Positions 25,307 through 36,444 of a DNA stretch of 64,000 nt are shown here, one piece after another. The notes beneath the pieces are model-generated. The model was not told the DNA's origin. It searched no databases and saw only the letters and a list, made by a program, of their open reading frames with translations. The DNA lies in assembly GCA_028023455.1 (NCBI GenBank), contig JAQFVV010012510.1:436001-500000 (forward strand), written 5' to 3'. The stretch comes from Epiperipatus broadwayi (lineage: Eukaryota; Onychophora; Udeonychophora; Euonychophora; Peripatidae). How positions within the stretch are numbered: position 1 is the first letter of the stretch; the number at the start of each line of letters is the position of its first letter. Made by a program: the position numbers and the translations under genes.

Positions 25307-26412
25307 TTATACTTTTAATAAAACAGACAAAACTCACTATATATATATATATATATTGCCACACACAGCAAGCTAGAGTAATCAATGGATGCCAGAAGGC
25401 TTGCGCATAAAATCCCTATCTAGTGCCTACTTATCCAACATTTCCAGACTAGTTTCTGGCTTATGGCCTTCATCAGTGAGAAGCCTTGGATCTGAGAGCA
25501 CTGCATCTAGATCTTAGGATCTAATGCAACCCTCCAGCAACCACCTTTTATCTTCATTTAACTACAAAACCATGAGTCTTAAACTAAAAACTCCTAATGT
25601 TTTCAATCCAAGCCCATTAGCTTTTATAGTCATATAAGTTTAAGACTCATAGTTTTGTAGTTAAATGGAGATAAAAGGTGGTTTCTGGAGGGTTGCATGA
25701 GATCCTAAGATATAGATGCAGTGCTCTCAGATCCAAGGCTCTTCACTGATAAAGACCATAAGCCAGAAACTAGTCTGGAAATATTGGATGAGTAGGCACT
25801 AGATAGGGATTTTATGCACAAGCCTTCTGGCATCCATTGATTACTCTAACTTTCTGTGTGTAGCAATATATATAGTGAGTTTTGCCTGTTTTAAAAACAG
25901 TGATACACAAGCATAAGAGGAAGTGGTCATGTGATGTTTATTGGCTTAAAACCAATCCTGCCTAATAGGATAGTGGTGGTTATGGTTATTAAAGAACCAA
26001 AGACATTAAAATGTATGGGTATTGAACTGGGTTCAGACCCATATGACTATATAAGCTAATGGGCTTGGATTAAAAACATTAAGGTGTTTTCAGTTTAAGA
26101 CTCATAGTTTTGTAATTAGATGGAGATAAAAGGTGGTTGCTGGAGGGTTGCATTAGATCCTAAGATCTAGATGCAGTACTCTCAGATCCAAGGCTCCTCA
26201 CTGAAGAAGGCCATAATCCAGAAACTAGTCTGGGGATATTGGATGAGTAGGCACTAGATGGGGATTTTATGCACAAGCCTTCTGGCATCCATTGATTACT
26301 TTAGCTTGCTGTGTATGGCAATATATATATAGTGAGTTTTGCCTGTTTTAACAACAGTTATACACAAGCATAAGAGGAGGTGGTCATGTGATGTTTCTTG
26401 TCTTGTACTTTT
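25307..26412. mobile_element. Family A foldback, one and a half palindromes
   Basis: 25325-25595 (forward) and 25625-25895 (inverted) form a tight palindrome. The inverted half is then repeated in direct orientation at about 26000-26390, so the order is forward, inverted, inverted. Landmark blocks include cttctggcatccattgatta and aaaacag ends. A possible target duplication (ttatacttttaat near 25308, ttgtacttttatt near 26402) matches at 11 of 13 bases. The two inverted copies are close in sequence, which suggests a recent duplication. Confidence 0.85.
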
Positions 26413-27559
26413 ATTGATCTAACATCTTTTACTGAGTATAGTTCTTGAATTTCATATTATTTCAGAATTTTTTTAAATAAATTCAATGGTGTCAGCTTTA
26501 ACAAGAATATTTTTTTTATCTCATGCAACTGTCTTGATCCAAATCTATTGATGATGGTATTGTAAAGTGAAAACCACTTGAAATTTCTAATGGAATTATT
26601 ACTAGCTGTACTGTTTATAATATTGATCTGCAAAAAAGGTAAAGTCAGACATATACTTGACTATCGAATCTAAAAGCAATATGACTCTTTCTGATAAAAT
26701 CTCACTATGTCCACCAATAACACCATTTACTACATGAACTCATCTTTCTCTCATTTTAAACAGCCACTTTATGTTTTGTATAGAGCTCTATATTATTTAA
26801 TATTACCTTCATCAGAATCTTGTCATTCAAATTAAAGCAATTAGCCTTTAAATGAAACAATGTTTAGAATCTCATAAAAAATTCAGATACTAAAAGTAGA
26901 AATGGAAATTAGTGTTTTTAAATTCCACTTCTACCAGTTTCATTCCAACAGGTCCACTCCAACTATTGTGAATAGTTCAAATTACTCAATCCTTAGTTCT
27001 TTATTATTCCAATCTAAAGCACTAATGGAATCTTTCCACTGCAGTTCTCTGTTTAATTAAAGAAGGTTTTAACTTTTACTTATATATGTGTGTGGATATG
27101 TAATACGTATAAGAGATAAGTCGAATAAATATGGTTAAAAAATAAAACTTAATTAAATTACCATTGTGAAATGTAATTCATCATCTTTAGAAAACTATTG
27201 ATCGTATTTAAGAATGTTCTAAATGTCTTTAGAGCAATAGGAATAACTACTGAAATAGAAAATTCTTTGTAATCGTGAAATTTAGATTTATAGCCGTAAA
27301 GGAGATGTCTACAGGGCATTATAAAGTCAGTGGAGATCTTTCTTTTACAGTTTCGATATCATAAAGTAAAAAAAAAAGATAAACGGTTTATGGGTAGGAG
27401 AAAAGGAAAATAAAATTGTTTAAAGAATAAATTACTAAACATAATGCAATTTGTATAATCTGTGTGTTTATATATGTATGCGAATATATAGTTAATGTGA
27501 AGATTTTTACGGATTACTAATGATATATTTTTCGAGTTCTTTTATGACTTTTATTACAA
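26413..27559. other. AT-rich DNA, possibly decayed coding sequence
   Basis: 26520-26940 is slightly less repetitive and shows short minus-strand frames that match no family I know. 27040-27480 is simple AT-rich DNA with short TA/TG runs. Confidence 0.35.
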
Positions 27560-27602
27560 ATATACGGACGTTTCAGTTTGATCATACAAGCCATCAACTG
27601 AA
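27560..27602 (-). ncRNA. hammerhead-like core at a Penelope 3' end (degenerate)
   Basis: The minus strand reads a ttgatgg box (consensus ctganga), a short possible helix, then gaaac followed by gtccgta, in which acg and cgt can form the three-base-pair stem III typical of Penelope-type hammerheads. Two core positions differ from consensus and two extra bases precede gaaa, so activity is doubtful. It lies about 130 bases downstream of the Penelope-like frame on the same strand. Confidence 0.4.
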
Positions 27603-27732
27603 TGATAAATAGAATATTATAAAATGGTTACAGAAATGTTAAAGTTCCATCAATAGAAAAAGGACATATTAAAGTGAAAAATAAAATAAAAATCAGAAAC
27701 TCTTCAGATTATTGTGGAGTTTTTAAAAAATT

Positions 27733-28170
27733 CTTCCAAATAGGAAGAAGTTTGCATGTGTCACCACTTTTGTTGACATAATTTGATTTTTTTTTTTAGT
27801 ATCTCAATGGCTTCTTTCATCTTACCTTGGTAAAGAGTGTCCCACTTAGATAGCATCCTGATATTAGAGAAATCAATACTGTGATCTGAATCCCTAGCAT
27901 GGAGCAAGTGTTGGTAAAGATGAGTGTCACTTCACGCCATTACTATGTTCATCTCTTCTAGTACTGATGCAACAATTTCTCATACCTACATAAAAAAACT
28001 TTACAAATATCACATAAAATTTCATAAATTCTACAAACCTCAAAAGGTACTGAATCTTTAGGCTTGGTTAGAAGTTATTAAATTTTTTGATAAGTGCAGT
28101 TTTTATACTGTAGCATTTTAGAACAAATCCAATATTGTCTGTAGTTCCTTTTATATAAGGAATATAAATC
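27733..28170 (-). pseudogene. Penelope-like element, RT end and GIY-YIG remnant
   Basis: Reading the minus strand from 28170, the sequence encodes PYIKGTTDNIGFVLKCYSIK, the stretch that precedes the GIY-YIG domain in Penelope-like elements. It is followed by IYEILCDICK and, in another frame, FYVG, which together fit the GIY and YVG halves of the nuclease motif. An R-x2-EH box follows, then HLLHARDSDHSIDFSNIRM and KEAIEI, fitting the end of the domain. At least two frame changes and one stop break it. It ends abruptly at TTAA (28171-28174), where the neighbouring piggyBac-containing segment begins. Confidence 0.75.
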
Positions 28171-28689
28171 TTAACACTTTGAATCCTGAATGGCCATTTT
28201 GAATTTTTTTTAAAATTACAGGGCATATAATTTTAAATGAAATTACTAATTTATTACAATAAATATATATATATATATACATTTTTAGAAAGAGCAAATA
28301 TGAAAGAATGTAATAAAGCTGATAAAATAGTTATTACCAAAAAAAATAATTAAAAAAGGAAGATTTTTCATATTTTTAAATATCTTTATTTTTACATTGG
28401 TTCACAAATTCTTAATTTTGAAAGCTATAACCTAAAATTACAATTTCATAGACAGCTTCATCACATTTGTCATAAAATGCAGAAAAAATAATATATAACA
28501 ACAGACCTACCTAAGTTACATTTTGTTGGTGTAATGTGGCAGAAGGAGACAATTTCTATTTATTTTTTTTACTTCATAGCCTATATGTTTCATTTTTGCA
28601 AGCAGTCTATTTTCTAGGCCTTCCATGCAGGATATCTATTAGAAATGCAAGGTTTTAGTGAGGGTCAAAAAAAATAACAGTAATAACTT
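28171..28689. other. AT-rich DNA, possible piggyBac end
   Basis: TTAA at 28171-28174 is followed by cactttgaatcctgaatgg, which is loosely like the ccctttga-type ends of piggyBac elements. A weakly similar stretch occurs inverted at about 32100-32140. A TA run lies at 28263-28280. No gene was seen. Confidence 0.35.
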
Positions 28690-28925
28690 TATACATTCAA
28701 ATATCAGCCTTTTAAGCTAATTGTACATACGCTTTGCGAGTGTTAATAATAAATGAATACTTTCTCACCAATACAAGATATAGTATTTATGCAGGAATAA
28801 AAAGAATCCTCCTATTCCTATGACTCAAATGCTTATATATGAGCAAATCTGAAGTACTGGCAAGTAAAGCATGAGGATGGAACCATCACTTTAAATTACT
28901 GTATATGATGTCTAACTTTAGTAAA
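28690..28925 (+). repeat. solitary Family D hairpin arm
   Basis: Matches the left arm of the hairpin at 18346-18595 over about 230 bases (shared core gatatagtatttatgcagga), with scattered differences. The second arm is missing. Confidence 0.88.
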
Positions 28926-30075
28926 GTGTAAATTATGGGAGGGGGTTTAATTACTATATTATTTAAAAATATGGGGGGATGAGCTAAATTATGTATTATT
29001 TTATAGCAAAGCATAATATCAAAGTATGATATCAAATAATTAAAAAGTTATAATACAATAAAATGAATAAAAACATAGTAAATTCTAAGTTATGGGGGTA
29101 AAAAATAATTTACTATATTATTGAAAAATGAGGAGGGCAGGTGAGCTAAATTATGTATTATTTTATGGCAAAGCATAATATCAAAGTATGATATCAAACA
29201 AAAAGTTATAATACAATGAAATGAATAAAAACTTAGTAAATAAATTAAAAAAATAATCCAAAGGAATTACAAGCAATGATTATTTATGAGTGGGCGGTGA
29301 TGGTGATTGTTGATTCAGCATTAGGAGTCATTTATCCTTTTCACATTTGTAGTCACATATATCATAAAGTAGAGTGGATGCATTGAAGGAAGTTGAACAT
29401 GTTTTCAAATTCTTAAAAATATAAATACATAAATCAAATCAAAAAAAAAAATCACAGTGATGATGTGGACCAACTGATGACAGTTGATTCAGCATTTGGA
29501 GGCAAAGTACAGTGGATGGATTGAAGGAAGTTGAACATCATTTTAAATTCTTGAAAATATAAATAACATAAAGAAAATCAAGAGAAAAATAACATTGAAG
29601 ATATATACTGTAAACCATGAGTGATGAGAGACCTTGAAGTAAAGTTGAAATTGTCTCGCCTAAAACTGAAAAAATCAAGAATTACAACATTGCAACAAAT
29701 GTACAATAATGTAAATAAAATCATGAAATATCTTACCTATTGATGGTTTTTTGTCAACATATAAAGCAGGATGTCTTGGATTGCAAGGGTTGGAGCAATT
29801 GTACTGTGTTACTACAAAATGTGACTACAAATCTGCAACAAATGAATATATAATCTTACTATAATCATACAATAAATGGACAATAATATATATCTTACCT
29901 ATTTCAGAACCAAGTGGAGATATGGTTCTTTGTCAACATATAAAGCAGGGTGGCTTGAGTGGCTAGAGGCAAATCATGCAACTACAAAATTACAACAATA
30001 TATATAGTGTTACTATAATCGTCAAAATAATAAACAAAAATATACATAAAATCATGTTATATCTTACCTAAGGGA
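28926..30075. repeat. tandem cassettes of about 145-175 bp downstream of piggyBac
   Basis: Three sets of duplicated blocks follow one another. 28931-29245 has two copies with gagctaaattatgtattatt, 163 bases apart. 29285-29600 has two copies with gttgattcagca, 174 bases apart. 29690-30070 repeats a tcaacatataaagcagg block, and an AG/GTAAGAT splice-donor-like site on the minus strand recurs at about 29737, 29899 and 30068. Minus-strand ttgtag acceptor-like sites lie near 29812 and 29982. On that strand these would be 3' exon-like cassettes of the piggyBac transcript. Expression is unproven. Confidence 0.7.
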
Positions 30076-30144
30076 AACCAGCATTGATGTGATTCTGATC
30101 CTGTATGTGTGCCATAGGTGTTGTAGCTGTGTAGGATAGAAGAT

Positions 30145-31909
30145 TTATTGAGGCAATGTACTTGTGCTGCTTTTGGCATGGTAAGCAGCAAAGCAGCCTC
30201 TTTCTTCACTCCTACAGAGGGGGATGCATCCACATTCCAAACAGCCAAAGTAAGATGCATGTCTGGTTTTGTTTTTGAGACATACAGTGCATCTTCTTTT
30301 GATGGGCTTATTATGGATGCACAGATAAGCAATTTTATGGCACACAGATGGAGACTGAAGATGGGTCATGACTGAAGGCTTCATCTTTCTGGTTGTAAAG
30401 TCAGCTATTCTATATTCCAAGTGTGATTTAGGCCGCATTTTCTTTTGGGCAATGTATAGTCTGTATATAATGTAGGAATTAGTGACAGCTGTATCAAAAC
30501 AATGCCAGAATAAGTGCATAGGCCAAAATTTAGACTTCCTATCCCAGCTATACACAGTTCATTTCTGGTTAGTTAAATCTACCTCACCCATGAAACAGTT
30601 GCATTTTTGATAGCATTTGGGATATGGATATGTATGACATGTACCATCCTTGTGTTTTCTAATAGCAGTACCATTTGTATATGGAGGATAAGCATTGTTG
30701 AGCATAATAATTGGCTTCCTATCCATCCACACGACAAACTCAATACCACTGTCAGATACAGAACAGAAGTCTTTATAATTTTCATAATTTTTTGCTTTCT
30801 CACAGATGCTATCTGGAATCCCCTTCCTATTAGTGTTCAGGTGCCACAACAGGTGATTTTACTTGCAGACAGCTTTTCTGCTAATTGAACACTAGTAAAA
30901 TATCTGTCACAAAAAACATGATTCTGTTTAGCTAAATGTGGCAAAAGCACTGACAGCACTGCTCGAGTTCCCAGATTTAGACTCGCATCTGCAGTTGTAT
31001 CTTTGCCTGTATACAACTCCATATGGTACACATATCCATTTGGCTATCTGCACAGACCCACCATTTGAAACCTTGCTTTATCATTTTTGAGGAATCATAC
31101 TGTTTCATCATGTGACAACCCTTGAATTTGGTAATTGCTTCATCAACTGCTACTTCTTGGTGCATCTGGTATGCAGCCTTGAAGTTAACATTACAGTGAT
31201 CTATAATTGGGCTTATTTTATAAATCCTATCATGCTCTTTACTAGTAATTGGGGGCATGGTTTTATTATTATTGAAATGCAAATTATTTAGAATACCAAA
31301 AAATCGATCTCGGGTCATAATTCTGGCAAGTACCGGTTGATACAAATATTCATTTTTAGACCAAATAAATTTTAGTTTTGTCATGCATGTAGCACTACAA
31401 ATATGAATAACCATGCCAAAATTGCATTCAACTCAGCGGATGACAGTTCTACCCACTTCGGTAATGCCTTCCACTCTGAAGCATACCTTTTGTTTTCAGT
31501 GCAAATGAGGTCAAACAATTTTCTATCAAAAAATAAATAAAATACATCAGGAATTGTGTACTCATGAGTAATGGAAAAATTTAGTCCTGGAAATTTAGTA
31601 AAAGTTCCGATCAGCATGCATGATTCACTACCATGAAATGAAACTGAATCACGTCAAGATGAAGGCCCTGGCATTGGCCCAGTTGCTATCCTCACCACCC
31701 TTCTAGATGACTTCACTGTACCTTTCTTTCTTTTCCTTGAAACCACAGCTTTCTTGATCATCTGAATCATCATCTGATGAGTTACTGGAATTCGCAGAAG
31801 AAGAATAATAAGAAGCCTCAGACACAAAGACATCTTCAATAGGAAAGTCTTCATCAGAATCAGAATCAAAATCACATTCTGTGAAAAAAGAAGCCATACT
31901 AACTGGCAA
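30145..31909 (-). pseudogene. piggyBac-type transposase pseudogene (PGBD4-like)
   Basis: The frame begins at 31909 with an acidic, Asp/Ser-rich leader (SSDDDSDDQES), as usual for piggyBac transposases. Next come a dimer-like region and the DDE_Tnp_1_7 core. The first catalytic Asp lies in VAVDEAITKFKG (31144 region), the second in HVFCDRYFTSVQL (30915 region) and the third in VVWMDRKPIIMLNN (30725 region). The C-terminus is a cysteine-rich zinc ribbon (CTVC...CLEC...C...YH), ending at a stop near 30145. Total span is about 588 codons, a normal family length. It is broken by about four frame changes (near 31720, 31400, 31010 and 30845) and two in-frame TGA codons (about 31654 and 30559). It cuts and pastes DNA at TTAA when intact; this copy cannot. 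Confidence 0.9.
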
Positions 31910-32515
31910 TTTTACAATACATTGATAAAATCTAGAAAAGAAAAAAAATTTGTAAAATTTTAATAACGTACTTTACAAAAATAGCTATAAAAAATCGAAT
32001 TTTCATCACACAGAAAAAATTCTTGCATGTGCAAAAAGCTAGAAAAATGGTGGAGAGAAAGAAAAAATACCCGTAAATGTGACATATACCGTTTGCACAC
32101 AATGGCGATCAAAATTCAAAACTTTTGCACAGGGGCGCTTAGGGGCTCTTATATTCATAAATTAATAAAAACACTATAGGATTTATTTCTTTTTTCAGAT
32201 ACGATTTAGCCAAAAAATTAATCGCTTTGTTGAAAAGAATTTTGGCTACAGAAAAAAATTTGAGTTGGAAGGTAATGTGATGAAAATTGTAGGTATCTGT
32301 CTCTCTGTGTAGTTATTCTGAAAACTGAAAATGATTTTTAAAAAATATTTTGTTTCTCAATGGTGAATACATCAAGAAAATGAAGTTTTCCACCAGACTC
32401 TGTTTATATACTTTTCATATGCCTTTTTTGCTATTGGTGAATTTGTTAATTTTGTTATAAATCACTACTTGCAGCACTTCTACAATCATATTTATAATAT
32501 TCTATTTATCATCAG
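31910..32515. other. upstream region of the piggyBac pseudogene
   Basis: Contains a small G/C-richer patch (about 32130-32152, cacaggggcgcttaggggct) and a TTAA-like aaattaata at about 32156-32165 that could mark the element's other end. No clear terminal inverted repeat could be established by eye. Confidence 0.35.
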
Positions 32516-32560
32516 CTGATGACTTGTGTGGACAAGCTGAAACAGTAGTGTATTTGTAAT
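32516..32560 (+). ncRNA. hammerhead-like core (degenerate)
   Basis: A ctgatga box is followed by a cttg/caag hairpin, then ct, then gaaac and an aca/tgt three-base-pair stem III with a gtag loop. The following gtatttgtaataaaa also follows the motif at 27560-27602 on the other strand. Two bases between helix II and gaaa, and a poor helix I, argue against activity. Confidence 0.35.
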
Positions 32561-33112
32561 AAAAAGCATACATGGCTGACCCCAAAAATGTTATTTATAT
32601 ATGAATATATTTATTTACATATGGCAATGTGTGTATGGATATATACATATCTATTAAAAGAAAGTGAGTAAGATTATCTTATAATATACTTCTTAGTTTG
32701 GTGTAGAATAAATGATGTTGTGGCAAATTGTAGCCCACTATATAACTACCAATATAATTTTGAATAGAGAATTTTAATATGTGTAATTTCTGATGTGGCA
32801 TTTTAACAGAACATTGTCAAAAACATTTTTACCATTTTTATTTTTATTTTTTTAAATGTGATGCAAATACAAATACAAAAACGATTATTTACATTTGTGA
32901 TCTCAGATATATATATAAACAAAAAAAGACTTATAAATCCAAGAAATAATATAATATTTAAACCAGAGGACTGGTTTTCATCAGATAGAAAAAAAAATAC
33001 ACAGTAAAATAGCAATAATCAAAAATTACAGATTTGATAAAAGATTATAAAAGATTATAAATTTAACAAAACCCTCCCTGATTGGTCACAATATATATAT
33101 ATATATGAAAAA
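32561..33112. other. AT-rich DNA with a third hammerhead-like fragment
   Basis: On the minus strand 32958-32984 reads ctgatga, then an aaccag/ctggtt hairpin, then taaat in place of gaaac. The 70-codon frame at 32803-33015 overlaps it and is not convincing. A TA run lies at 33090-33104. Confidence 0.4.
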
Positions 33113-34788
33113 AAAAGTTAAAAACTTGCTAATGCTTGTATTTATGTCAATAGATGGCGTTCTACTAAAAATACCGTCAAGCATAAGTTTGTTTACATAA
33201 ACGTCAGTGCAAGAATTCACTAATTCCACTTTCAGATCATGATTTCAAGCTATTTGCTATCATCAGTGAAAGACAGGAATAAGAAACTAGATCTAAACAC
33301 AAACTCTGAGCATTTATGAAACAGTTTCTATTCAGCTTGCAAGCGTGAATCTTTTAGACACGTAATGTCTTTAAACTCAGCATAGCAAACCAGATAGCTA
33401 TATGGGTCTGATATCAGTTCAGCATCACCACATTGTAGAAGCCCCTGCAATATATATCATTGCAAGAAAGACCTCAAAGGTACATTTATGAAAAAAAAAA
33501 CAAATTAAAAACTTGCTAACACTTGTATTTATGTCAATAGATGGCGTTCTACCAAAAACACCATCAAGCATAAGTTTGTTTACATAAACGTCAGAGCAAG
33601 CATTCACTATCTCTAACTTTAATTCCACTTTCAGATCATGATTTCAAGCTATTTGCTATCATCAGTGAAAGACAGGAATAAGAAACTAGATCTAAACACA
33701 AACTCTGAGCATTTATGAAACAGTTTCTATTCAGCTTGCAAGTGTGAATCTTTTAGACATGTAATGTCTTCAAACTCAGCATAGCAAACCAGATAGCTAT
33801 ATGGGTCTGATATTAGTTCAGCATTACCACATAGTAGAAGCCTCTGCAATATATATCATTGCAAGAAAGACCTCAAAGGTACATTTATGAAAAAAAAAAA
33901 AAAAACAAGTTAAAAACTTGCTAACACTTGTATTTATGTCAATAGATGTTGTTCTATCAAAAACACCATCAAGCATAAGTTTGTTTACATAAACATCAGA
34001 GGAAGCATTCACTATCTCTAACTTTAATTCCACTTTCAGATCATGATTTCAAGCTATTTGCTATCATCAGTGAAAGACAGGAATAAAAAACTAGATCTAA
34101 ACACAAACTCTGAGCATTTGTAAATGTACCTTTGAGGTCTTTTTTGCAATAATATATATTGCAGAGGCTTCTACTATGTTGTGATGCTGAACTGATATCA
34201 GACCCATATAGCTATCTGGTTTGCTATGCTGAGTTTGAAGACATTACATGTCTAAAAGATTCACGCTTGCAAGCTGAATAGAAACTGTTTCATAAATGCT
34301 CAGAGTTTGTGTTTAGATCTAGTTTCTTATTCCTGTCTTTCACTGATGATAGAAAATAACTTGAAATCATGATCTGAAAGTGGAATTAAAGTTAGAGATA
34401 GTGAGTACTTGCTCTGATGTTTATGTAAACAAACTTACGCTTGCTGGTGTTTTTGGTAGAATGCCATCTATTGACATAAATACAAGTGTTAACAAGTTTT
34501 TAACTTGTTTTTTTTTTTTTTCATAAATGTACCTTTGAGGTCTTTCTTGCAATGATATATATTGCAGAGGCTTCTACTATGTGGTGATGCTGAACTGATA
34601 TCAGACCCATATAGCTATCTGGTTTGCTATACTGAGTTGTCTAAAAGATTCATGCTTGCAAGCTGAGTAGAAACTGTTTCGTAAATGCTCAGAGTTTGCT
34701 TTTAGATCTAGTTTCTTATTCCTGTTTTTCACTGATGATAGCAAATAGCTTGAAATCATGATCTGAAAGTGGAATTAAAGTTATATAT
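33113..34788. repeat. mirror-symmetric tandem array (Family E)
   Basis: Units of about 375-400 bases run in direct orientation at 33113-33486 and 33487-33885 and partly at 33886-34127. Inverted units follow at 34128-34505 and 34506-34788. Each carries gtcaatagatggcgttct-type, agtttgtttacataaac and ccagatagctatatgggtct blocks, and units are separated by poly-A runs. Near-identical minus frames of 67-69 codons (33425-33628, 33824-34033) are repeat-borne. The last unit is cut by the LTR element at 34789. A diverged relative lies at 58219-58785. Confidence 0.92.
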
Positions 34789-36403
34789 TGTGACACGACA
34801 ACTTTCTTTCTTCCCCTACTAACTGAATTTTAGTTATTAGAATCGTCGTCGAGGGCGGCACCAAGGATTTCTCTCTTGGAACCTGGTCACGTAACTTTAC
34901 ATAAACCTGGTCTTTATTTATTTTCGAACGACGATTCACCGATTATAAACTTTGATTATAATCTCACAGGGGTTTTCCTTTAAGAACACTAACTAATTAT
35001 TATAAATAATTCAAGAATTCAAGAATACGTTGGACAAAAAAAAACTTTTAATTTCTTTTACTACTATTTATTATTAATAACCTTATAATTCTATCCGATC
35101 CAGAAAGAACTGACTTACAATTTCTGATTTTCCCTCTGTTTACTTTCTAATTATGCTTCCCAAATATTTACCATAGATTTACTCATGCCTACACTAATAC
35201 TGCGAATTCTAGCAGACGTGTATATAAGACGACTTATAGTATTTTTAATCTTCCCTGAAGTTTATTTTTAAACTCCACTTTCTTTGGTAAATAAATATTG
35301 CAAAAATCTTACAATGAACGTATAAGTGTCTTTCGTTTTCTTATACTTTCAATTCTTTCCTTATTTTCTACTAACAAATGAGTAACGCCCCAAGGTTCTC
35401 TGTTACTTGGCGACGCACTTTTATACCCCCACCCTGTTGTTACTCTCTAGATCGAATAGATATTAAATAATTTAAAATACAGTTATTCCAATATTTCAAA
35501 AAATATTGAACGAAAATTAACATTAATAGATTGCAATATTAAACAAATTTATTTTCCCCCCTCTATTGTTGAAACATTCGTAATAAACATAATAAATGAA
35601 AATTAAATTAAAGATAAAGTTCTATTACGCTTTACTTAGAGTTCTCATTAATTAAAAGTTTATAATTACCCTGATCGATCAGAGCGGAGTGGCCTGATTT
35701 TCATAGGTTTTACATTCCATTGGTCGTGCCTTTGTCCTTGTACATGCGAATTCCATGAGTGTTCCTTTAGTTGTCCGGCTAGCAATATCCGTTTCTTCCA
35801 TTCCATAACTCTCTCGATAGCTTCATTCAGATGGAGTGGCGGTCAATTCCCCAAAGGGGAAGGTTGTGATAACTTTAGCCGCTATACATTTGACAAGAGT
35901 CCGTAAAATTAAATTTCAATAATAATTTTTTATTGTTCGAAACACAGCTGCTTTCTTTATTGTCCTTGCTGGTCTCTAAAGTCAAGTCAACTCATCTAAC
36001 TCTAAAAGCGATCTTATCTCCACTCTTTCTTATCTTTTTTTTTTTAATTAGCGTAATAGCAATTACTAACCAAATATTTTTACTTTGTGAAAGTTTCAAC
36101 AATAGAGTATAATTACTACCAAGAATCTAATTTTGTTTTCTTTTCCCCACCCTTTTATCTCTCGAATTTTTCTCCCTTTTAATTAAACACTTTTAACATT
36201 TTTTTTTTTTATAAATTATATTCAATTTTATTTGTTTATCTCAAAATAAAAGTTCAAAATTTTTACCCTTTCCATTAAATCAAAACCATTTGTTAATTAA
36301 TTCTTTTTTTCATTTTACAAACTATTTAACTTCAAAAATATTTATGCCAAATTATAAATATGTGAGCTTATATATATATGAGCTGACTTAAAATATCAGC
36401 TCA
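34789..36403 (-). repeat. 3' LTR of the gag-only element
   Basis: This is the downstream LTR in the element's transcription direction. It contains gtataaaa on the minus strand (35419-35426) and, about 500 bases further along, aataaa (34913-34918). That gives a plausible U3-R-U5 order with a long R region. The U3 start has an internal inverted repeat (tgagctga ... tcagctca). Confidence 0.92.
34913..34918 (-). terminator. LTR polyadenylation signal (AATAAA)
   Basis: aataaa on the minus strand within the 3' LTR, about 500 bases after the TATA-like box and about 125 bases before the LTR end. The equivalent site in the other LTR lies near 37793. Position fits an LTR poly(A) signal; use is inferred. 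Confidence 0.5.
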
Positions 36404-36444
36404 TTGCCCCATTTGTCATAAAAAAAAAACAATAAAAAAAAACT

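Noticed and set aside
30148-30888. Plus-strand frames of 75-93 codons opposite the transposase
   Set aside because: Antisense shadows of the piggyBac frame.
33425-34033. Two almost identical 67-69 codon frames
   Set aside because: They lie in consecutive Family E units; their similarity reflects repeat duplication, and the diverged relative at 58219-58785 does not keep the same protein.
33113-34788. CRISPR-like direct repeat array
   Set aside because: Units are hundreds of bases long with no spacers, in eukaryotic repeat-rich DNA.
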